NCBI GenBank assembly: GCA_016235455.1
Contig: JACRKZ010000067.1
Span: 62,001-126,000 of the forward strand
Origin: Armatimonadota bacterium
Lineage (GTDB): Bacteria; Armatimonadota; UBA10988
DNA length: 64,000 nt
Direction: 5' to 3'
Of the stretch, positions 54,913 through 62,676 are shown in pieces. Within the stretch, counting starts at the first letter, position 1. Each line of letters begins with the position of its first letter. Position numbers and translations under genes: made by a program. Below the pieces are notes generated by a model. That model did no database searches and was not told where the DNA came from. It saw only the letters and a list, made by a program, of their open reading frames with translations.

Positions 54913-54964
54913 CGGCTGGCACCGACAGCCCCGACCCTCGGGTCAGCGCCGGCGGTGCCAGCCG
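54913..54964. terminator. Convergent terminator between the dehydrogenase and pseudopilin copy 3
   Basis: Perfect 12-bp arms 54913-54924 and 54953-54964 (CGGCTGGCACCG), with an inner GACCC/GGGTC stem in the loop. No clear U tract. Confidence 0.5.
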
Positions 54965-54981
54965 TGGCGGGCAGGGGCAGC

Positions 54982-55605
<624 letters not shown>

Positions 55606-55658
55606 GGTTACGATCTCCTCGCGCGACGATGGTACGGATACCCCATCACGCGAGGAGC

Positions 55659-55688
55659 ATTATGCCACATTTGAGATCGATCTCACAA
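55659..55688 (-). promoter_or_regulatory. Sigma70-like promoter of pseudopilin copy 3 with palindromic operator
   Basis: On the minus strand TTGTGA (55688-55683), an 18-nt spacer and CATAAT (55664-55659). A perfect 12-bp palindrome GAGATCGATCTC (55673-55684) overlaps the -35 and the spacer, a typical repressor position. Confidence 0.55.
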
Positions 55689-55694
55689 CCACCG

Positions 55695-56606
55695 TCAGCG
55701 CTCGAAGCTGGTCAGCTGCCAGAACTGCTCGAAGCGCAGGTCCACTTCCTCTTCGGTCAAGCTGCGCAGGCGATCGAGGCTGAAGTCTTCAGCGTTGTAG
55801 CTGGCCACGGTGCTGCCGTAGATGACCGCGCGGCGCAGAGCGGAGTCGCTGACGTCGTCGGCGCCGGCCAGATAGCCCATGAAGCCGCCCGCGAAGCAGT
55901 CGCCGCAGCCGGGCGGGTCGGTGACGGTCTCCAGCGGGAAGCCGGGCGCGGCGAACAGGCCGTCGGCGGTGAACATCAGCGCGCCGTGCTCGCCCTTCTT
56001 GACGATGGCCACGCTCGGGCCCATGGTCAGCAGCTTGCGGCCGGCGGCCACGAGGTTGTGCTCGCCAGTCAACATGCGCACTTCCTCGTCGTTGAGGAAG
56101 ATGGCGTTGACCTTGGCCACCACCTGCCGGAGCAGGTCGGGTGTGATGTCGATCCACAGGTTCATCGTGTCCAGGCCGATGAACTTGGCGCCGCTGGCCT
56201 GACCGAGCACGTCGAGCTGCAGCGCCGGATGGATGTTGGCCAGGAACAGGTAGGGCGTGTCGCGGTAGTTCGGCGGCAGCTTGGGCTGGAAGCTCTCGAA
56301 CACGTTGAGGTGCGTGAACAGTGTCTCCCGGCTGTTCATGTCGGCCGAGTAGACCCCACCCCACCAGAACGTCTGGCCGCCCTCGATGATCTCGATGCCG
56401 GCGGTGTCGATGCCGTGGCTGCGCATGAACTCGAGGTGCGCCGGGTCGAAGTCGTCACCGACCACACCCACCGCCTGCACAACGGTGAAGAACGACGCGG
56501 CGATGCCCGCGTACGTTGCCGCGCCACCCAGCGCCCGGTCGACCTTGCCATGAGGCGTCTCGACACTATCCAGCGCCACTGATCCAACCATCAACACATT
56601 CGCCAT
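55695..56606 (-). CDS. PfkB-family carbohydrate kinase
   Basis: 303 residues. N-terminal GSVALDSVET and GGAATYAGIAAS are the substrate-binding signature. NDEE (172-175) and the catalytic D236 in DPPGCGDCFAGGF are the C-terminal signature; the common form is DTTGAGD, so Pro-Gly-Cys-Gly-Asp-Cys is a variant. It phosphorylates a sugar or nucleoside with ATP. Substrate unknown; lies next to a palindromic repeat and pheT, so no helpful context. Confidence 0.85.
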   Translation of the reverse strand: MANVLMVGSVALDSVETPHGKVDRALGGAATYAGIAASFFTVVQAVGVVGDDFDPAHLEFMRSHGIDTAGIEIIEGGQTFWWGGVYSADMNSRETLFTHLNVFESFQPKLPPNYRDTPYLFLANIHPALQLDVLGQASGAKFIGLDTMNLWIDITPDLLRQVVAKVNAIFLNDEEVRMLTGEHNLVAAGRKLLTMGPSVAIVKKGEHGALMFTADGLFAAPGFPLETVTDPPGCGDCFAGGFMGYLAGADDVSDSALRRAVIYGSTVASYNAEDFSLDRLRSLTEEEVDLRFEQFWQLTSFER

Positions 56607-56630
56607 CAGGGTTGCCTCGCAATCAGGATC

Positions 56631-56704
56631 ATCCGCAGATATCGCAGATGAGCGCAGATGAGCGACAGATCAGGCATCTGCGTTCATCTGCGTCATCTGC
56701 GGAT
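56631..56704. repeat. CGCAGATGA-type palindromic repeat, copy 3
   Basis: Arms 56631-56659 and 56676-56704 pair over 29 bp with three mismatches. Units are CGCAGATGA rather than CAGATTACG, so it is a related subfamily. It lies between pheT and the PfkB kinase. Confidence 0.75.
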
Positions 56705-56714
56705 GTTGTTGGCC

Positions 56715-58859
56715 CTAAGCCCGCAGCACAGCAGAGCAGGCCGTTTGTGCGTGCTCGACGATGCGGGCCATGGCCGCGTCCACTTCGACGTCGGTCAGGG
56801 TACGGTCGGGCAGCCGGAAGGTCAAGCCGTAGGCCAGGCTGCGCTGACCTTCGGGCAGGCCCTTGCCGCGGTAGACATCGAACAGCTTGAGCTCGGCCAG
56901 GTTGTCGGCCACCTCGCGGATGGCTGCTTCCACCGCCGCCTGCGGCACCTCGTCGGGCACCACCAGGGCGATATCGCGCAGCGCGGCGGGATAGCGGGGC
57001 AGCGGACGATAGGCGCGGCTCAGGTCCGACGCGGCGATCATCCGGCCCAGGTTGGCCTCGAACAGCACCACCGGCCGGCGGATGTCGTAGGCGTCCAGAA
57101 TGCCGTCGGCCACCTCGCCGAACACGGCGATGGTCTCGCCCGCCAGCTTGAGCTGGCCGCTGCGGCCCGGCTCGAACACCGGATCGTCGCACGGTTCCGC
57201 GGTCACGCCAGCCAAGCGCAGTTCGCCGCACAGCAGATCGAGCAGGCCCTTGACCTCGGTGATGTCGGCGCCGAGCTGCTCAGCGGGCATGTTCCAGGCG
57301 CTCGAATACAGGCGGCCCGTGACCGCGCCGGCCAGGGTCCGCTCCTCGGTGCAGGGCACCGGCAGGCTGGCCGCCGTGTGTCCCGTGGCGATGCGGCCGG
57401 CCTCTGCGGCGGTCTGGTCGGTCACGCGCGGGTCCAGCCCGGCGTAGGTTCGGCCGACCTCGAAGATGCGCACTTCGCCGCCGTGAGCGGTCATATTGCG
57501 ACCGACCACCTCCAGCATCGACGGCAGCATCGACCAGCGCATGACCGAGAAGTCGGTGGACAGCGCGTTCTCCAGGGTCACCGCGCCGATGGCGGCTGGA
57601 TCCTGGTTGTAGCCAGCGCGGGCCATGGCCTGCGGGCTGGTCAGGCTGAAGGTCCAGACCTCGTTGAGCCCAGCGGCCAGGCACAGGTCGCGTATGCGGC
57701 GCTCGGCCTTCTGCGCGCGGCTCAGCCGGCCGGTGCGCTGCGCCGCCGGCGGCAGCGTCATGGGCACGTTGTTGTAGCCATGCAGCCGCGCCACCTCCTC
57801 GATCAGGTCCACCTCGCGCGTCACGTCGGGCCGGTAGGTGGGCACCTCGACCGCCAACAGCCCGTCGATGATGGTCACCTCCATGCCCAGCGCGCGCAGG
57901 TAGCCAGCCATCTCGTCGCAGGTCAGCGCCAGACCCAGGAACGTGTTGCAGCGCGCCGGGCGCAACGTGATGGTGGCCGGCTCGATGGGCCGCACCAGCG
58001 CATCCACCACCCCGGTGACCACGGTGCCGCCGGCGCACTGGGCCAGCAACTGCGCGCAGCGGTCGGCGGCGCGGATGGTTCCGCCAGGGTCGACCACGCG
58101 GGCGAAGCGGTACGAGCTTTCGCTCTCCAGCCCCAGATTGCGTGCCGTGCGGCGGATGTTGGGCGCGGTGAAGTGAGCCGCCTCGATAAGCACGTTGCGC
58201 GTGGTGCTCGACACGGCAGTCGAAGCACCGCCCATCACGCCGGCCAGCGCCACGCCGTTGGCGCCGTCGGTGATCAGCAGGTTGCCGGGCGTGAGCTTGC
58301 GGTCCACGCCGTCGAGCGTACTCAGGATCTCGCCCTCGCGTGCGCGGCGCACGCCGATGTTCGGTCCCAGCAGGTCGTAGTCGAAGGCATGCAGCGGCTG
58401 ACCCAGCTCGAACATGACGTAGTTGGTCACGTCGACGAGAATGTCGATGGGCCGCTGCCCGCAGGCCAGCAGCTTGTCCTGCATCCACTGCGGCGAGGGG
58501 CCCGGCGTCACGCCCAGCACCAGCCGCGCCGAGTAGCGCGCGCACAGGTCCTCGGCCTCGATGCCCACGCGCACCCGCCCGTCGATGCGCTCGTCGGCGC
58601 TCTCGGGGACGGTCAGGTCGGGCATGACCAGCTCCGCGCCGGTCCGCGCCGCGACCTCGCGCGCCATGCCCAGGATGGACAGGCAGTCGCCGCGGTTCGG
58701 CGTCACTTCGGCCACGAGGACCTTGCCGCCCAGACCGCCGGGCGCGTCCTCGATCTCCTCAATCTCAATACCCAGGTCCGTGAGCATCTCGGCCAGCTGG
58801 TCAGCATCCAGCTCCGTGCGCACGTACTCTGAGAGCCACGCCATCGGAATCCGCATCAT
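56715..58859 (-). CDS. pheT: Phenylalanyl-tRNA synthetase beta subunit lacking the EMAP/OB domain
   Basis: 714 residues, compared with about 795 in E. coli. MRIPMAWLSEYV (B1) runs through DLGIEIEEIEDAPGG directly into GKVLVAEVTPNRGDCLSILGMAREVA, without the roughly 100-residue tRNA-binding OB domain (B2) that normally lies between. The rest is intact: B3/B4 (VDVTNYVMFELGQPLHAFD), the B5 repeat, core (EVARLHGYNNVP) and the ferredoxin-like anticodon-binding end (RYPAALRDIALVV, FDVYRGKGLPEG). It is the large subunit that binds tRNA-Phe and edits Tyr. ATG at 58859 is chosen over a longer ORF. A decayed palindrome separates it from pheS. Confidence 0.94.
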   Translation of the reverse strand: MMRIPMAWLSEYVRTELDADQLAEMLTDLGIEIEEIEDAPGGLGGKVLVAEVTPNRGDCLSILGMAREVAARTGAELVMPDLTVPESADERIDGRVRVGIEAEDLCARYSARLVLGVTPGPSPQWMQDKLLACGQRPIDILVDVTNYVMFELGQPLHAFDYDLLGPNIGVRRAREGEILSTLDGVDRKLTPGNLLITDGANGVALAGVMGGASTAVSSTTRNVLIEAAHFTAPNIRRTARNLGLESESSYRFARVVDPGGTIRAADRCAQLLAQCAGGTVVTGVVDALVRPIEPATITLRPARCNTFLGLALTCDEMAGYLRALGMEVTIIDGLLAVEVPTYRPDVTREVDLIEEVARLHGYNNVPMTLPPAAQRTGRLSRAQKAERRIRDLCLAAGLNEVWTFSLTSPQAMARAGYNQDPAAIGAVTLENALSTDFSVMRWSMLPSMLEVVGRNMTAHGGEVRIFEVGRTYAGLDPRVTDQTAAEAGRIATGHTAASLPVPCTEERTLAGAVTGRLYSSAWNMPAEQLGADITEVKGLLDLLCGELRLAGVTAEPCDDPVFEPGRSGQLKLAGETIAVFGEVADGILDAYDIRRPVVLFEANLGRMIAASDLSRAYRPLPRYPAALRDIALVVPDEVPQAAVEAAIREVADNLAELKLFDVYRGKGLPEGQRSLAYGLTFRLPDRTLTDVEVDAAMARIVEHAQTACSAVLRA

Positions 58860-58883
58860 GGTTCCGTACTCCAGACTGCTTGT

Positions 58884-58972
58884 TGATCCACAGATGACAC
58901 CGATAACCTGGGTCGCCACCATCAGAACCGGTCAGCCGGCCCAATCTGTGTCATGTGTGCAATCTGTGGATG
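58884..58972. repeat. CAGATT-type palindromic repeat, copy 4 (decayed)
   Basis: Left ATCCACAGATGACAC and right CAATCTGTGTCATGTGTGCA then ATCTGTGGAT. Outer 10 bp pair perfectly, then the left arm has lost a unit. It lies in the pheS-pheT gap, so the two genes may still be read through. Confidence 0.6.
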
Positions 58973-58981
58973 AGAACTGCC

Positions 58982-60001
58982 CTAGAACTGCCCCGTGAAC
59001 CGCAGGTCGCCCTCAAAGAACAGGCGGATGTCGTCGACGCCGTACTTGAGCATCGCCAGCCGCTCCATGCCCACGCCGAACGCGAATCCGGTGTAGGTCT
59101 CTGAGTCGTAGCCGACGTTGGCCAGGACCTGGGGGTCGACCATGCCGCAGCCGAGCACTTCCAGCCAGCGCGCGTCAGGGTCGTTCGGGTCGCGGCAGAT
59201 GCCCTCGCGCCCGTACCAGATGGCCATCTGGGCGCTGGGCTCGGTGAACGGGAAGTAGTCGGGCGTGAAGCGCACGATGGCGCCTTCGCCATACAGCTCC
59301 TGGGCCGTGGCGTACAAGATGCCCTTGAGGTCGCCGAAGCTCACGTCGCGGTCGACCAGCAAGCCCTCGCACTGGTGGAAGGTGTGGCAGTGCGTGGCGT
59401 CGACGGCGTCGCGGCGGTAGACGCGACCGGGCGCGATGATGCGCACCGGCGGCTCCTGGGTCTCCATGGTGCGGATCTGCACGGCCGAGGTCTCGGTGCG
59501 CAGAACCGTGGTGCCCTGGATGTAGAAGCTGTCGCGGCCGTCGCGCGCGGGATGGTCCTCGGGGATGGCCAGCGCGGTGAAGTTGTAGTAGCTCAGCTCC
59601 ACCTCGGGCCCTTCGGCCACGGAGAAGCCAAACCCGGTGAAGATGTCGACGAGGTCTTCCCAGATGAGCGTCAGCGGGTGCTTGCGCCCGGGCAGCGCCA
59701 GGCGGCCCGGCAGCGTCGGGTCGAACCGGCGCGCGGCGCCCGCGGCAGCCTTGCCGGCGGCCTCCAGCGCGGCCAGGCGCGCGTCGAAGCAGCCCTGCAC
59801 GCTCTGCTTGACCTGGTTGGCCAGCTTGCCGATGACGGGCCGCAGTTGGGCGGGCACATCCTTCATCTGCGGCAGGCCGACGGTCACCAGGCCCTGCTTG
59901 CCAAACACCTTGACCCGAGCTTCCTCCAGCGCCCGCAAGTCGGCGGCCGCCTCCAGGAGCGCCGTGGCCTCGGCTTCGAGCCGGCGAAGATCCTCTTCCA
60001 T
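58982..60001 (-). CDS. pheS: Phenylalanyl-tRNA synthetase alpha subunit
   Basis: 339 residues. A coiled-coil N-terminus (about 1-85) is followed by the class II core: motif 2 (YRRDAVDATHCHTFHQCEG), the active-site region GEGAIVRFTPDYFPFTEPS and motif 3 (GFAFGVGMERLAMLKYGV). It charges tRNA-Phe together with pheT. The ATG at 60001 has GAGGAGGTAGCG upstream. Expression is controlled by the Phe T-box leader immediately upstream. Confidence 0.97.
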   Translation of the reverse strand: MEEDLRRLEAEATALLEAAADLRALEEARVKVFGKQGLVTVGLPQMKDVPAQLRPVIGKLANQVKQSVQGCFDARLAALEAAGKAAAGAARRFDPTLPGRLALPGRKHPLTLIWEDLVDIFTGFGFSVAEGPEVELSYYNFTALAIPEDHPARDGRDSFYIQGTTVLRTETSAVQIRTMETQEPPVRIIAPGRVYRRDAVDATHCHTFHQCEGLLVDRDVSFGDLKGILYATAQELYGEGAIVRFTPDYFPFTEPSAQMAIWYGREGICRDPNDPDARWLEVLGCGMVDPQVLANVGYDSETYTGFAFGVGMERLAMLKYGVDDIRLFFEGDLRFTGQF

Positions 60002-60044
60002 CGCTACCTCCTCGTGCCATCCGAATCCAGCGGGCAGACCACCA

Positions 60045-60332
60045 AAACGCACAACGCGCCACATCCTCGCAGGACGAAGACATGACGCGCCTCCGCGGTA
60101 CCACCCGCCTTACGCGATCGCAAACGCGATCACGCCGCTCTTGTCGGCCCGCTAACGGGGGCCAGGCGGGTGAGGCTTGTCACCTCACCGGTTCGGGAGT
60201 GAACTTCGGCTCGGGTCGCCGCGGTTGGCTCGCAGTCGGTGGCCAACCTCCCTGTTCCGGCGCTGGGGCAGGCCGGCTTGCGCCGGGACAGCCCTGTCCC
60301 TTGCTTACTCGTGCTCCGTCACAACCTTTGTC
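60045..60332 (-). promoter_or_regulatory. Phe-specific T-box riboswitch leader of pheST
   Basis: On the minus strand, in order: stem I base (GGTT and CGGAG pairing with CTCCCG and AACC); loop-E AGTA (60309-60306); apical GGTTGGC/GCCAACC stem; specifier-loop GAAG-TTC-A with UUC (Phe) at 60203-60201; stem III GGTGAGG/CCTCACC (60189-60183/60175-60169); T-box GGGTGGTACCGCGG (60106-60093); and a 13-bp G-U-containing terminator (60089-60077/60067-60055) followed by TTGTGCGTTTT. The terminator loop CGTCCTG contains the antiterminator partner, so the two folds exclude each other: a transcriptional T-box. It reads uncharged tRNA-Phe and turns pheST on. Confidence 0.9.
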
Positions 60333-60336
60333 GGCG

Positions 60337-61119
60337 CTACAGCGCCTCACCGCTTTGTCGCACACTCTCATAGAGCGCCACGGCCACGGCGATCGCCACG
60401 TTGAGCGACTCCGCGCCGCCGCGCATGGGCAGCTTGAGCCGGGGTGCCTCGTCCCACAGGGGGCTCGGCCCGTGCGCTTCGCTGCCGGCCACGATGGCCA
60501 GGGGTTGGGGCAACTCCGTGGTGAGGAGGTCCTGCCCAGACCCGGAATCCAATACTACCACGCCCCCACCCGTTTCAACCAACCAGTTTCGGGTCTCCTC
60601 GCCGCTCAACCGCATCCACGGCACGCGCACCACGGAGCCCGCGGAGGAGCGCACCACCTTGGGCGTGAGCGGGTCGGCGGTGCCTTCCAGCAGCACCACT
60701 CCGGCGCCGACAGCATCGGCCGTGCGCAGGATGGTGCCCAGGTTGCCGGGGTCTTGCACGCGGTCGACGAGCACCAGGCGCGACGGTCGCTGGCGGGTCA
60801 GATCGACCCGCGCGGGCGAGCGCACGATGGCCAACCAGCCCTGCGGGGTATCGGTGTCCATGACCGTGGCCAGCAGGCCGGGCTGCATCAGCTCGACCTT
60901 GACCTTGTCCGCCTTGAGCCGCGCGCGCAGCTCCTCGTGCGCCGTGGCGTTGGCCTCGATCAGCACAGCCTCGATGGTGCCACCCGCCTCCACCACGGTA
61001 CTCAACGCGCGTGGCCCCTCGACCAGAAACGCGCCCTCGGCGGCGCGGCCCTTGCGTGAGAGCAGGATGCGGGCACGCTTCAGGTACTGGTTCTGAGCAC
61101 TGGTGATCATGTGGGGCAT
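60337..61119 (-). CDS. TrmH/SpoU-family RNA 2'-O-methyltransferase
   Basis: 260 residues. An N-terminal L30-like substrate-binding domain (ITSAQNQYLKRARIL, FLVEGPRALS) is followed by the SPOUT knot: LVLVDRVQDPGNLGTILRTADAVGA (motif 1), LAIVAGSEAHGP (motif 2) and LKLPMRGGAESLNVAIAVAVALYE (motif 3). It methylates a ribose in rRNA with AdoMet. GGAG lies 7 nt before the ATG. The same gene often precedes pheST in other phyla, but here a T-box intervenes. Confidence 0.92.
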   Translation of the reverse strand: MPHMITSAQNQYLKRARILLSRKGRAAEGAFLVEGPRALSTVVEAGGTIEAVLIEANATAHEELRARLKADKVKVELMQPGLLATVMDTDTPQGWLAIVRSPARVDLTRQRPSRLVLVDRVQDPGNLGTILRTADAVGAGVVLLEGTADPLTPKVVRSSAGSVVRVPWMRLSGEETRNWLVETGGGVVVLDSGSGQDLLTTELPQPLAIVAGSEAHGPSPLWDEAPRLKLPMRGGAESLNVAIAVAVALYESVRQSGEAL

Positions 61120-61168
61120 GGGTAGACTCCGCGGTGCGCCGGCCGGCCGGCGTTGCGCCGAAATGGCG

Positions 61169-61202
61169 ACGGAGCCCCCTTCGCGAGCGAAAAGGGCTCC
61201 GT
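61169..61202 (-). terminator. Possible terminator after rplT
   Basis: Arms 61169-61177 and 61194-61202 (ACGGAGCCC and its complement, 9 bp) plus a partial inner extension CCTT/AAA. No good U tract on the minus strand, so it may only attenuate between rplT and trmH. Confidence 0.45.
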
Positions 61203-61223
61203 GCTAACTAGACAGCAGCCAGA

Positions 61224-61580
61224 TCAGACGCCGAGCGCCTTCTTGGCCAGCTCGACCACCGCGCCGAAGGCGGCCGGATCGTGGATCGCGAGCTCAGAGA
61301 GCATCTTGCGGTCGATGATCACGTCAGCCAACTTGAGGCCGTGGATGAACTTGCTGTAGCTGAGGTCATGCAGGCGGACCCCCGCGTTGACGCGGATGAT
61401 CCACAGGCGCCGCATGTCGCGGCGTCGTTGCCGACGGTCGCGATAGGCGTAGAGCGCCGACTTCATGACCTGGGCTTTGGCGGTGCGGTACTGCTTGCTC
61501 TTGGCACCGAAATAGCCCTTGGCCAGATTCAGCCACTTCTTGCGCTTACGGGTTTGGACTTTGCCGCCCTTAACTCGCAT
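61224..61580 (-). CDS. rplT: Ribosomal protein bL20
   Basis: 118 residues, standard length. [41 protein letters not shown] and [21 protein letters not shown] are bL20 signatures. It is needed early in 50S assembly and autoregulates its operon in several bacteria. It begins 2 nt after rpmI. Confidence 0.98.
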   Translation of the reverse strand: MRVKGGKVQTRKRKKWLNLAKGYFGAKSKQYRTAKAQVMKSALYAYRDRRQRRRDMRRLWIIRVNAGVRLHDLSYSKFIHGLKLADVIIDRKMLSELAIHDPAAFGAVVELAKKALGV

Positions 61581-61582
61581 GT

Positions 61583-61792
61583 CTAGGCCCTCCCGCTCTT
61601 GGGCAGAATGCCCTTCAACACCTTGGCGTCACCGGCGGCGACGACCTCGCAAGAGCCTAGCGTGCGCTTCCGCTTGCGGGACTTCTTGGTCAGCAAGTGA
61701 CCACAGGACGCGTGCCGGCGCATGATCTTGCCGGTACCCGTCTTCTTGAACCGTTTCGCCGCGGCATTCCGCGACTTACCAGTTTTGCCCAT
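61583..61792 (-). CDS. rpmI: Ribosomal protein bL35
   Basis: 69 residues. [42 protein letters not shown] is diagnostic. It lies between infC and rplT as expected. The 114-nt gap to infC could hold a bL20 operator but I see no clear match. Confidence 0.97.
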   Translation of the reverse strand: MGKTGKSRNAAAKRFKKTGTGKIMRRHASCGHLLTKKSRKRKRTLGSCEVVAAGDAKVLKGILPKSGRA

Positions 61793-61906
61793 GATTCCCT
61801 CTCGGGGTCCAAGGCGCGCTACGGCGCGGCGCGACCGCGGGAGAGCGGCAGCGTCGACTTGACAGCCGTGGCGCGCGGGCTCACCACCCCCGAGACGAGG
61901 CCAGCG

Positions 61907-62653
61907 CTAGGCGCTGGGCTCAGCCTCGTCGGCGGCGTCCTCAGTGGCCGGTGCCGGGGCGCCCTCGTCCGTGGTGGACTCGGGGGCTTGGGCCTCGGCG
62001 GCCATGTCCTCGTCGTCCTCATCGATGTCTTCCTCGATGTTGGCCGACAAGCTTACCAATTCCACACCCGCAGCCTCGGCGGCGTCCTTGCGCTTCTGCA
62101 GCGCCTTGAGCGTATCGGCCGTGGGGGCGATCAAGACGAACATCTTGCGCCCTTCCATCGACGGCCGCTGCTCGACCTCCGCCACATCGCCGACCGCTTC
62201 GGCCAGGCGCATGAGGATGTTGTAACCCAGATCCTGGTGCGTGATCTCACGTCCGCGGAAGCGCACCTCGACCCGTACCTTGTGCCCATCGCGCAGGAAC
62301 AGGTCGGCCTTGCGCCGCGATACGTCGAAGTCAGACTGGCCGGTCATGGGCCGCAAGCGCAGTTGCTTCACATCGGTGCTGCGTTGCTTCTTGCGCTGTT
62401 CGCGCTCGCGCTGCTTCTGCTCGTAGCGGTACTTGCCCCAGTCCATGATGCGGCAGACCGGCGGACTGGCCTCCGGCGCCACTTCAATCAGGTCCAAGCC
62501 CGCATCGCGAGCTGCATCAATGGCCTCACGAACCCAGACAATGCCGACTTGCTCGCCGTTCTCGTCAACCAATCGCACCTTGGGGACGCGGATCTCCTCG
62601 TTGCGCCGCAGGCGCTTCTCGGGCATCTCGGTGCCGACAAATCGTCGTCTGAT
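61907..62653 (-). CDS. infC: Translation initiation factor IF-3 with AUC start and acidic tail
   Basis: 248 residues from the AUC at 62653-62651. AGGGAGA (62667-62661) lies 7 nt upstream, whereas the first in-frame ATG (62626) has no ribosome site. The AUC frame adds RRRFVGTE before MPEKRLRRNEEIR. Use of a rare start codon lets IF-3 limit its own synthesis, as with AUU in E. coli. The N domain (RRNEEIRVPKVRLVDENGEQ), linker and C domain (FRGREITHQDLGYNIL, RKMFVLIAP) are complete. The last 45 or so residues are an extra Glu/Asp/Ala-rich tail not found in most IF-3. It starts 23 nt after thrS. Confidence 0.93.
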   Translation of the reverse strand: MRRRFVGTEMPEKRLRRNEEIRVPKVRLVDENGEQVGIVWVREAIDAARDAGLDLIEVAPEASPPVCRIMDWGKYRYEQKQREREQRKKQRSTDVKQLRLRPMTGQSDFDVSRRKADLFLRDGHKVRVEVRFRGREITHQDLGYNILMRLAEAVGDVAEVEQRPSMEGRKMFVLIAPTADTLKALQKRKDAAEAAGVELVSLSANIEEDIDEDDEDMAAEAQAPESTTDEGAPAPATEDAADEAEPSA

Positions 62654-62676
62654 GGCAGCTTCTCCCTGGCTCGGGC

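Noticed and set aside
61793..61906. bL20 autoregulatory operator in the infC-rpmI gap
   Set aside because: I could not find a convincing mimic of the 23S bL20 site by eye.
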